A stretch of DNA of 10,052 bases from contig CAZXPA010000027.1 in NCBI GenBank assembly GCA_964642485.1, positions 1-10,052 on the forward strand, written 5' to 3'. Under the pieces are notes generated by a model. That model saw only the letters and a list, made by a program, of their open reading frames with translations, was not told the origin of the DNA and searched no databases. The stretch's first letter is position 1. Each line of letters begins with the position of its first letter. Origin of the DNA: CAZXPA01 sp964642485. Its GTDB lineage: Bacteria > Patescibacteriota > Patescibacteriia > UBA2591 > UBA6264. Position numbers and translations under genes: made by a program. Positions 5,531 to 10,052 of the stretch are shown in pieces.

Positions 5531-6352
5531 ATGTGGTTTTTTAATTTTCTACATACATATCAGCCCCAACCAATTATTTTTCGGTTGGGGTTTTTAAATA
5601 TTTATTGGTATAGTTTATTAATTGTTATTAGTGTTTTTCTTGGTCTTGGTTTAATTCTTAAATTAAGCAAGAGGTTTAAGATAAAAAAACAGGTTATTGA
5701 AAACCTGTTTTTTTATTTAGTTATTTTTGGTTTTTTAGGCGCCAGAGCTTATCATGTTTTAGCAGAGCTTCCTTATTATTTAAAAAATCCTTTAGATATT
5801 TTCAAGATTTGGCAGGGCGGGCTAGGTATTTATGGGGTGATTATTGTTGGCCTCATTGTCTTATATTTCTTTAGCCGAAAGCATAAGTTGAATTTTTTGT
5901 TTTTGGCTGATTTAATTGTTCCCGGCTTAATTCTTGGTCAGGCAATTGGTCGTTGGGGCAATTATTTTAATCAAGAGATTTTTGGTCAGCCAACTAGTTT
6001 GCCCTGGGGAATTCCAATTGAAACTATTAATCGACCAATAGAGTTTTTATCAGCTCAATATTTTCACCCCTGTTTTTTATATGAGTCAATTTGGAATTTT
6101 TTTGTTTTCTTATTCTTAATCTTTTTGATCAGGTCGGTTGCAATCCGACCCCAACCGGATCAACAAGCGGGGAGAGTTTTTGCTTTTTATTTAATTCTTT
6201 ACTCTTTTGGCCGATTTTTTATTGAGTTTTTAAGAATTGATCCCCAGCCCATATTGTTAGGATTGAGGTTGGCGCAGGTGGTTGCCCTAGTAATATTTAT
6301 ACTTGGCTGGGCCCTACTGTTGAGAAAATCAACTAAACAATTAAGCAATTAA
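5531..6352 (+). CDS. lgt: Phosphatidylglycerol:prolipoprotein diacylglyceryl transferase Lgt
   Basis: Transfers diacylglycerol from phosphatidylglycerol to the lipobox cysteine of prolipoproteins in the cytoplasmic membrane. The 273 residues form a multi-helix membrane protein with family motifs in order: PIIFRLGFLNIYWYS near the N-terminus, ARAYHVL (71-77), WQGGLGIYG (95-102), the signature GRWGNYFNQE (140-149, holding the invariant Arg141 and Asn144), HPCFLYES (179-186), and GRFFIEFLR (227-235). The ATG at 5531 is preferred over a TTG at 5507 because it fits family N-termini. The first 200 bases contain two strong hairpins (5564-5590 and 5683-5714) that look like terminators, and a palindromic insertion (6127-6161) lengthens the loop before the last helices (RSVAIRPQPDQQAGR). 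No Shine-Dalgarno site or convincing promoter is visible. The gene converges on comF. Confidence 0.95.
   Translation: MWFFNFLHTYQPQPIIFRLGFLNIYWYSLLIVISVFLGLGLILKLSKRFKIKKQVIENLFFYLVIFGFLGARAYHVLAELPYYLKNPLDIFKIWQGGLGIYGVIIVGLIVLYFFSRKHKLNFLFLADLIVPGLILGQAIGRWGNYFNQEIFGQPTSLPWGIPIETINRPIEFLSAQYFHPCFLYESIWNFFVFLFLIFLIRSVAIRPQPDQQAGRVFAFYLILYSFGRFFIEFLRIDPQPILLGLRLAQVVALVIFILGWALLLRKSTKQLSN
5564..5590 (+). other. Terminator-like hairpin inside the 5' end of lgt
   Basis: CCCCAACC (5564-5571) and GGTTGGGG (5583-5590) pair perfectly over an 11-nt loop and are followed by TTTTT (5591-5595). The shape is that of an intrinsic terminator, 33 bases after the lgt start codon. It encodes family-conserved residues (QPQPIIFRLGF), so selection on protein partly explains the bases. 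Confidence 0.55.
5683..5714. other. 13-bp perfect inverted repeat with A7/T7 tails inside lgt
   Basis: A7-CAGGTT (5683-5695) and AACCTG-T7 (5702-5714) are perfectly complementary over a 6-nt loop. A stem flanked by A and T runs is the classic form of a bidirectional intrinsic terminator, yet it lies in the lgt reading frame (KKQVIENLFFY). Confidence 0.65.
6127..6161. repeat. Palindromic insertion inside lgt with two alternative stems
   Basis: GGTCGG (6132-6137) pairs with CCGACC (6145-6150), and CGGTTG (6135-6140) pairs with CAACCG (6152-6157). The two stems share bases and exclude each other. GATC at 6127-6130 and 6158-6161 closes the outside. The segment is translated as part of RSVAIRPQPDQQAGR, about eight residues more than Lgt usually has between these helices. 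Confidence 0.65.
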
Positions 6353-6383
6353 ACAACTTAACAGCTAATTTTGTTAAATTGTT
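6352..6383. terminator. Probable terminator between convergent lgt and comF
   Basis: AACAA-c-TTAACA (6352-6363) pairs with TGTTAA-a-TTGTT (6372-6383), 11 of 12 positions, with an 8-nt loop. It begins at the last base of the lgt stop codon and lies 24 bp from the comF stop. The flanks are A- and T-rich on both sides. The place between two converging genes fits a bidirectional terminator, although the stem is poor in G+C. Confidence 0.5.
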
Positions 6384-6407
6384 ATCTTGTTATTTTGTTA
6401 AATTGAT

Positions 6408-7061
6408 TTAGCCCTTGGCGAGGACAATCGCCCAGATTTTTTGTCCGCCAGTCTGCTTAAGAGTTTTAGCTGCTTGAGCTAAGGTTGCTCCAGTAGTAAA
6501 AATATCATCAACTAAAATAATATTTTTTAGGCCGGGTTTTTTCTTAGCAACACCGAAAACATCTTGGACGTTTATTCTTCTTTGTTCTCGGGTTAAATTG
6601 CTTTGCGAGCGATTATTTTTTACCTTTTTCAAGATAGTTGAATTTAAAAGCCAATTAAATTCATTAGCTAATTCTTGAGCAATTAGTTCAGCCTGATTAA
6701 AGCCCCGAATAGCTAATTTTCTTTTTGAAAGGGGAATGGGGATTAAAATAAAGTTGTTTTTTGTTAAATAAGTAATTATTTCTGGTGATTGTTTAAGGAA
6801 TTTAATCAATAAAGGGGTTAGATCTTTAACCAGGGAGCGGGCAAAAGGAGAATATTTAAAGGATTTAATTATTTTTTTAACCAGAGGCTGGCGATAATCA
6901 AGGGCAAATACAAGTCTGTCCAGATTATGAATATTTGATTTCCGTTTACCCAAGATTAGGATTTTATCTAAACACGACTGGCAGATTAAAAATCCTTGTT
7001 GCTTGCACCCAAGACAATGAACGGGGAAGAAAATATTTAAGAGAAAGTCTTTTATCCACAT
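6408..7061 (-). CDS. comF: ComF/GntX-family phosphoribosyltransferase-like competence protein
   Basis: Member of the ComFC family, needed for DNA uptake in naturally transformable bacteria, probably acting in the cytoplasm on incoming single strands. The 217 residues hold an N-terminal Cys4 zinc-binding knuckle (Cys16, 19, 27, 30 in HCLGCK...CQSC) and a type I phosphoribosyltransferase fold with IPIPLSKRKLAIRGFNQAE (107-125) and the PRPP-loop motif ILVDDIFTTGAT (182-193). The ATG at 7061 is chosen because MWIKDFLLNIFFPVHCLGC is a typical ComF start. An upstream in-frame ATG at 7133 would add residues encoded by promoter and repeat DNA. It is read away from pilMNO and shares the promoter region with them, which supports a joint role in pilus-driven DNA uptake. 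The enzymatic activity is not established for the family. Confidence 0.93.
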   Translation of the reverse strand: MWIKDFLLNIFFPVHCLGCKQQGFLICQSCLDKILILGKRKSNIHNLDRLVFALDYRQPLVKKIIKSFKYSPFARSLVKDLTPLLIKFLKQSPEIITYLTKNNFILIPIPLSKRKLAIRGFNQAELIAQELANEFNWLLNSTILKKVKNNRSQSNLTREQRRINVQDVFGVAKKKPGLKNIILVDDIFTTGATLAQAAKTLKQTGGQKIWAIVLAKG

Positions 7062-7067
7062 AAATAG

Positions 7068-7096
7068 TTGTATCAAATAGTGTTTTGTTGTATAAT
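7068..7096 (+). promoter_or_regulatory. Candidate promoter for pilMNO
   Basis: TTGTAT (7068-7073), 17 bp, and a perfect TATAAT (7091-7096) face pilM. The -35 box matches only three of six. A transcript would carry a leader of about 120 nt that includes the repeat block 7105-7212. The -10 box overlaps the comF -10 box on the other strand. Confidence 0.45.
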
Positions 7097-7122
7097 TATA
7101 GCATAACATGAAAACATGAGAA
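7095..7122 (-). promoter_or_regulatory. Extended -10 promoter for comF
   Basis: On the minus strand TGC-TATAAT (7103 down to 7095) is a perfect -10 box with the TGn extension. A weak TTCTCA (7122-7117) lies 16 bp upstream. Transcription would begin near 7088, with a leader of about 27 nt before the ATG at 7061, which supports that start. Confidence 0.6.
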
Positions 7123-7212
7123 CATGAGAACATTCCCTGCCTTTGCCCCGCTTAGTGGGACAAGGCAGGCAAAGGGAATTTATATTAAATGTTCCAATGT
7201 TCCAATGTTCAA
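7105..7212. repeat. 8-bp tandem repeats flanking a palindromic core, comF-pilM gap
   Basis: Left side: four 8-bp units AACATGAA, AACATGAG, AACATGAG, AACATTCC (7105-7136). Right side: ATGTTCCA, ATGTTCCA, ATGTTCAA (7189-7212), whose complement again holds GAACAT. Between them lies a palindromic core with two exclusive stems: CCTGCCTT/AAGGCAGG (7136-7143, 7162-7169) and CCTTTGCC/GGCAAAGG (7140-7147, 7168-7175). The block could hold regulator-binding sites for the divergent genes or be a repeat element. Confidence 0.65.
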
Positions 7213-7222
7213 ATGATTTAGT

Positions 7223-8266
7223 ATGGGTCTTTTTGGCATAGGAGAAAAAGAGAGTTTTTTAGGCGTTGATATTGGATCAACGAGTATTAAATTAGTAGAA
7301 TTAGCTAAAGAGCGGGGAGTGCCCGCCCTGGTTACTTATGGCTATGCTGAACGAGCAATTAGTGATATTGTTAAAGGGGATGCTAAGACAATTTTAGCTA
7401 AAATAGCCAATCTTTTAAAAAGACTATATACCCAGGCGGGAATTACCAGTTACAAGGCAATAACTGCTCTACCAAATTTTTCAGTTTTCAATTCAGTGAT
7501 TACTTTGCCAATGATGAATAAAAAAGAACTGGGTTCAGCTGTTCGTTGGGAAGCAAAAAAGTTTATTCCCATGCCAATTGAGGATGTTGTTTTAGATTGG
7601 CGAATCATTGACACCATCAGCGTTGACAGCAAAAGAAAAAACTACCGCATTCTTTTAACTGCCGCGGCAAAGAATTTAGTTAAAAGATATGTTGAGATTT
7701 TCAAGCAGGCTGATTTACAACTCTTGTCTTTAGAAACTGAATCTTTTGCTTTAGCCCGGGCTTTGATTGGCAAAAGTCAGGCCACAACCATGATTATTGA
7801 CAGTAGCGCGGTAACCACTGACATTATTATTATTGAAAAAGGAGTGCCAGCCCTTAATCGGAGTATTGATGTTGGGGGTATTACTATTTCCCGGGCAATT
7901 GCCAACAGTTTAAAAGTTGATTTTAAGCGAGCCGAACAATTTAAAAGAGACATTGGCATGAGCGGCTCTTCGAAAATTCCAAAAGTAATTGAAGGAATTC
8001 TAAAGCCAGTGATTGATGAAATGCGCTATTCATTAAGACTCTATCAAGATCAGTCAGGGAAAGTGGTTGAGAAAGTAATTTTTTCTGGTGGCTCAGCTTA
8101 CTTACCCAATTTACCTGAACATTTTTCCAAAATACTTAATATTCAGGTGATAGTTGGTAGCCCCTGGGCCAGGGTTGCTTATCCTGAAGAGTTAAAGCCA
8201 GCTTTAGATGAGGTTACCCCACGTTTTGCCGTAGCCGTGGGCTTAGCTTTAAGGGAAATAAAATAA
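7223..8266 (+). CDS. pilM: Type IV pilus assembly protein PilM (actin-like ATPase)
   Basis: Cytoplasmic actin-like protein that binds the N-terminal tail of PilN and links the pilus motor to the inner-membrane platform. The 347 residues have the actin-fold nucleotide motifs: phosphate 1 LGVDIGSTSIKLVEL (13-27), phosphate 2 MIIDSSAVTTDIIII (190-204), and the adenosine motif VIFSGGSAYLPNL (285-297). RWEAKKFIPMPIEDVVLDW (108-126) is the conserved PilM/FtsA-like 1C region. The first residues MGLFGIGEKESFLGVDIG are typical, which supports the ATG at 7223 although no Shine-Dalgarno sequence precedes it. pilN begins seven bases after the stop, so the two are one transcription unit. The comF gene reads away on the other side. 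Confidence 0.95.
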   Translation: MGLFGIGEKESFLGVDIGSTSIKLVELAKERGVPALVTYGYAERAISDIVKGDAKTILAKIANLLKRLYTQAGITSYKAITALPNFSVFNSVITLPMMNKKELGSAVRWEAKKFIPMPIEDVVLDWRIIDTISVDSKRKNYRILLTAAAKNLVKRYVEIFKQADLQLLSLETESFALARALIGKSQATTMIIDSSAVTTDIIIIEKGVPALNRSIDVGGITISRAIANSLKVDFKRAEQFKRDIGMSGSSKIPKVIEGILKPVIDEMRYSLRLYQDQSGKVVEKVIFSGGSAYLPNLPEHFSKILNIQVIVGSPWARVAYPEELKPALDEVTPRFAVAVGLALREIK

Positions 8267-8273
8267 TATAATT

Positions 8274-9155
8274 ATGTCAACTATTGATTTTCTCTCTGGC
8301 GGAGGAGAGGAAGAAAAAAAACAGACAAAAAGGGAAGAAAAGCCAGAAGTAAGGATGACCAAACCAGTTGCTGAGAAAAAATCAGGCTGGTTAGGTTCAA
8401 TTTTTAAAAAAAAGCCCAAGGTTCCAGTAAAACCCCCTGAAAAAAAACCTTCTCAAGATGTTTTGGCAAAGTCAGTTTTACCCAAAGAATCCAAGCCAGA
8501 ACCTAAGCCAGCGCCCAAACCAGAACCTAAGCCAGCGCCCAAACCAGAAGTCAAACCAGCACCTAAACCAGAAGTCAAAGAACAAGCTCCGCCGCCTACT
8601 ACTGGAGGTTTGGGAATCAGCTTAATACCAAAAAAGACAGTTGTTATTCCCAGAATTGTTCGCTCAAGATATTTACTTTTTTTTGCTGCTTTAGCAGTTA
8701 TTTTAGCTGTTTTTATTCTTATCTGGTTATATGCTGATTGGCATTTTGAACAAATAGAAACCGAAGTTGAAAGAATTGAAAGGCAAATGCAGTTTTCACA
8801 AGCTCGAAGCGCTTCTCTTTTAGGGGTAAGGGATGAAATTACAGCTTTGGAGGCAAAAGCCGCCCGAACGGAAAATATTTTAAATAATCATATTTATTGG
8901 ACCAAATTTTTCAGTTTATTAGAAACCCATACTATTCCAGATATTTATTACAACGATTTTAGTGCGGGTACCAGTGGCACGATTACTTTAGATGTTCTTG
9001 CTCAAGACCTGATCTCTGTTGCCAGGCAAATTATTGTTTTTACCAAAGCTACAGATTTTGTTAAAGAATTAGATGTTTCTGGTATTGCTATGTCTCCAAT
9101 TGGGATTACCGCCTCTTTTAATTTAGTATTAGTTGATGATATATTTCATAAATAA
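8274..9155 (+). CDS. pilN: Type IV pilus assembly protein PilN with long proline/lysine-rich cytoplasmic extension
   Basis: Bitopic inner-membrane platform protein that binds PilM inside and PilO outside the membrane. The 293 residues consist of a long hydrophilic cytoplasmic part (1-130), one membrane segment (about 133-153), a coiled coil (about 158-205) and a ferredoxin-like domain to the end. In usual PilN the PilM-binding motif INLLP lies at the very N-terminus, about 20 residues before the membrane. Here GISLIPKK (114-121) has that spacing, so the first ~110 residues are an extension. It starts with STIDFLSGGG, holds many charged residues, and includes four units of about eight residues (PEPKPAPK type, 75-106). 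The gene follows pilM by seven bases. pilO, normally directly adjacent, is pushed 261 bp away by repeat elements. Confidence 0.9.
   Translation: MSTIDFLSGGGEEEKKQTKREEKPEVRMTKPVAEKKSGWLGSIFKKKPKVPVKPPEKKPSQDVLAKSVLPKESKPEPKPAPKPEPKPAPKPEVKPAPKPEVKEQAPPPTTGGLGISLIPKKTVVIPRIVRSRYLLFFAALAVILAVFILIWLYADWHFEQIETEVERIERQMQFSQARSASLLGVRDEITALEAKAARTENILNNHIYWTKFFSLLETHTIPDIYYNDFSAGTSGTITLDVLAQDLISVARQIIVFTKATDFVKELDVSGIAMSPIGITASFNLVLVDDIFHK
8496..8579 (+). repeat. 24-bp in-frame tandem repeat in pilN
   Basis: Bases 8496-8519 and 8520-8543 are identical. A third diverged unit follows (8544-8567), then a partial fourth. Each unit encodes PEPKPAPK or PEVKPAPK. The extended, proline-alternating chain would be stiff and positively charged. 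Unit number may vary between strains. Confidence 0.85.
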
Positions 9156-9158
9156 AGA

Positions 9159-9221
9159 GTTTTGTCTGATATTTTCAAGTCCTGAGCTTGTCGAAGGACG
9201 CAGAAAATTCAGCAACAAAAC
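9159..9221. repeat. Imperfect long inverted repeat behind pilN
   Basis: GTTTTGTCTGATATTTTC (9159-9176) and GAAAATTCAGCAACAAAAC (9203-9221) are imperfect complements. Between them GTCCT (9179-9183) and AGGAC (9195-9199) enclose GAGCTTGTCGA. The core CCTGAGCTTGTCGAAGG is a word I recall as a very common dispersed repeat in many bacterial genomes. The element begins four bases after the pilN stop codon. Confidence 0.7.
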
Positions 9222-9226
9222 CCTTA

Positions 9227-9263
9227 CCCCCTTCTTTTGCGCGCTTGCGCGAAAAGAAGGGGG
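9227..9263. repeat. Long GC-capped hairpin in the pilN-pilO gap
   Basis: CCCCCTTCTTTT (9227-9238) pairs with AAAAGAAGGGGG (9252-9263). Inside, CGCG (9240-9243) pairs with CGCG (9248-9251) over the loop CTTG, leaving one bulged G. No T tract follows, so it is not a standard terminator on the + strand. The right arm can also pair with 9291-9303, so two folds compete. Confidence 0.75.
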
Positions 9264-9267
9264 GACT

Positions 9268-9414
9268 CAAATTTGTAACGAAATTTTCTTCCCCCCTTCT
9301 TTTGAACATCTTCGATTTATATTTAGTATGTATTATCCATATCTTGTAAAACAATTAAATATATATAATAATAGACCTCCTAAAAGGAGGGGGTCGTAAA
9401 TTTCGACAAATTTG
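9268..9414. mobile_element. MITE-like element with about 35-bp terminal inverted repeats
   Basis: The left end CAAATTTGTAACGAAATTT (9268-9286), continued by a C/T-rich stretch to 9303, is the near reverse complement of the right end 9382-9414, which holds AAATTTCGACAAATTTG (9398-9414) and AAAAGGAGGGGG. About 30 of the roughly 35 positions correspond when small gaps are allowed. The middle (9304-9381) is AT-rich and has no plausible coding capacity. The open frame that runs over 9133-9399 is spurious. No clear target-site duplication is visible. The element sits immediately before pilO and includes TATAAT at 9364-9369, which might act as a -10 box for it. Confidence 0.6.
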
Positions 9415-9416
9415 GT

Positions 9417-9971
9417 ATGGCTCGGATAAGACGAACAATTTCCAAAACAAAGCGGCACCAGGTTTTTTTAGTTAAGTTTTATTGGCTAATTATCATTATT
9501 GTTTTCCTGGTGGCTTTTCTTATTGAGTATTTTTTTATCCTTAAGCCAAAACTTGATCAAGTAGCCAGTGGTGGGCCTTTAGATATTCAAAGTCGCCAGA
9601 ATATTTTAGCTGAGCAAGAAGCATATCTTAAGAGACTGGAAGAATTGAAAGCTGAGGCAGATGAAATTAATAGAGCTGAACTGGAAAAACTAAATTATGT
9701 TTTAGCTCAAAAGATTGAGATACCAGATATTTTAAATCAGATTAATGTTTTGGCTCAACAATCAGGCCTGACATTAACTAGGTTTGATTTTGACTTTGGC
9801 CAAGGAGTTGTTACTTTAAATCTTAATTTTAAAGATGGAACTTATCAGATTATTAAACAGTATTTAGAAATGATTGAGAAAAACATCAGGATCATGGACG
9901 TCACTCATCTGGACATCAAGAACATTGGTAATCTCCTTTCTCTAACAATTCAAAGTTATTATTTAGAATAA
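9417..9971 (+). CDS. pilO: Type IV pilus assembly protein PilO
   Basis: Inner-membrane protein that pairs with PilN to form the pilus alignment platform. The 184 residues show a basic cytoplasmic tail (1-20), one membrane segment (about 22-42), a coiled coil (about 57-95) and a small ferredoxin-like domain beginning with IPDILNQINVLAQQSGLTL (102-120) and ending LLSLTIQSYYLE. The length is in the usual range for a short PilO. The ATG at 9417 is two bases after the end of the inverted-repeat element, and its only nearby Shine-Dalgarno-like GGAGG (9386-9390) is too far away unless the GTCG/CGAC pair between them folds. No pilP-like gene is visible after it before the window ends. Confidence 0.88.
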   Translation: MARIRRTISKTKRHQVFLVKFYWLIIIIVFLVAFLIEYFFILKPKLDQVASGGPLDIQSRQNILAEQEAYLKRLEELKAEADEINRAELEKLNYVLAQKIEIPDILNQINVLAQQSGLTLTRFDFDFGQGVVTLNLNFKDGTYQIIKQYLEMIEKNIRIMDVTHLDIKNIGNLLSLTIQSYYLE

Positions 9972-9974
9972 CGA

Positions 9975-9993
9975 TTTTGTCTGACATTTTCAA
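9975..9993 (+). repeat. Copy of the post-pilN repeat end behind pilO
   Basis: TTTTGTCTGACATTTTCAA repeats 9160-9178 with one mismatch in 19. Each copy begins three or four bases after a stop codon (pilN and pilO respectively). No matching right arm follows here. Confidence 0.7.
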
Positions 9994-10010
9994 TGTTGTG
10001 CACTCGTCCA

Positions 10011-10019
10011 TGTTATACT
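10011..10019 (+). promoter_or_regulatory. Extended -10 promoter before the next gene
   Basis: TGT-TATACT is a -10 box (5/6) with the TGn extension. No convincing -35 box is found 16-18 bp upstream. Transcription near 10026 would give a leader of about 14 nt to the ATG at 10040. Confidence 0.4.
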
Positions 10020-10039
10020 TGACACTGATGAGCGTACCT

Positions 10040-10052
10040 ATGTTGAAAAACA
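10040..10052 (+). CDS. Possible start of a gene cut by the window edge
   Basis: ATG TTG AAA AAC begins a frame MLKN that runs off the window. Behind pilMNO, MLKN could be the leader of a prepilin (these often begin MLKN/K-x-x-GFTLIE), but only four codons are visible, so this is a positional guess. Confidence 0.3.

Noticed and set aside
5507..5535. TTGACA as a -35 box for lgt, with its first codon as a TTG start
   Set aside because: A -10 box at 16-18 bp would lie on the ATG at 5531 and be poor (TATGTG); the TTG start adds residues unlike Lgt N-termini.
7062..7133. Longer comF start at 7133
   Set aside because: It would translate the repeat block and the extended -10 promoter; the family start motif begins at 7061.
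7105..7212. CRISPR array
   Set aside because: Units are only 8 bp, directly abutting with no spacers, and occur in both orientations; no cas genes are near.
9133..9399. Open frame over the pilN-pilO gap
   Set aside because: It runs through inverted repeats, overlaps pilN, and gives a low-complexity sequence with no recognisable domain.
354..9971. Recoded UGA (as in SR1/Gracilibacteria)
   Set aside because: All genes reach family length without in-frame TGA and tryptophan is encoded by TGG; avoidance of TGA as a stop in ten genes is too small a sample to mean more.
10025..10047. CTGATGAG followed by GAAA, the core words of a hammerhead ribozyme
   Set aside because: The bases between them do not form a stem II, and stems I and III cannot be drawn inside the window; it is more likely promoter-leader sequence.

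Overview
The window looks like a chromosomal piece of an AT-rich, ultra-small bacterium of the Patescibacteria/CPR type. This is inferred from protein style and synteny (LigA-GatC-GatA, short PilM-PilN-PilO, a one-membrane-segment thioredoxin-fold protein, few Shine-Dalgarno sequences), not from a marker gene. All real genes read in standard code 11 and all end in TAA or TAG.

Layout: (1) 2-256, the 3' end of a proline-rich gene whose last residues resemble a short motif of phage proteins. (2) 354-4278, a tight housekeeping cluster: ligA (NAD+-dependent DNA ligase), overlapping gatC, then gatA (tRNA-dependent amidotransferase subunits; gatB is not in the window). (3) 4261-5400, a consensus-like sigma70 promoter and a membrane-anchored DsbA/thioredoxin-like protein whose active site has one cysteine (CPFG). 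(4) 5531-6352, lgt (prolipoprotein diacylglyceryl transferase), convergent with (5) comF, 6408-7061 on the minus strand. (6) A divergent promoter region, then the type IV pilus assembly platform genes pilM, pilN and pilO (7223-9971). (7) A possible start codon of another gene at the right edge. comF next to pilMNO suggests DNA uptake. Lgt and the DsbA-like protein belong to envelope biogenesis.

The most striking signal lies across these ordinary genes: the window is strewn with short, often perfect palindromes and inverted repeats of several types. Some lie inside reading frames and are translated as extra residues at tolerant places: LigA before its KxDG motif, the LigA linker before BRCT, a GatA surface segment and an Lgt loop. 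Others sit on gene borders and supply the stop codon of gatC, the first codons of gatA and the first codons of the DsbA-like gene. Still others fill the pilN-pilO gap, including a 147-bp MITE-like element with long imperfect terminal inverted repeats. This resembles the coding palindromic elements described in Rickettsia (RPEs), here in another lineage and with several sequence families. That is the main candidate for something undescribed.
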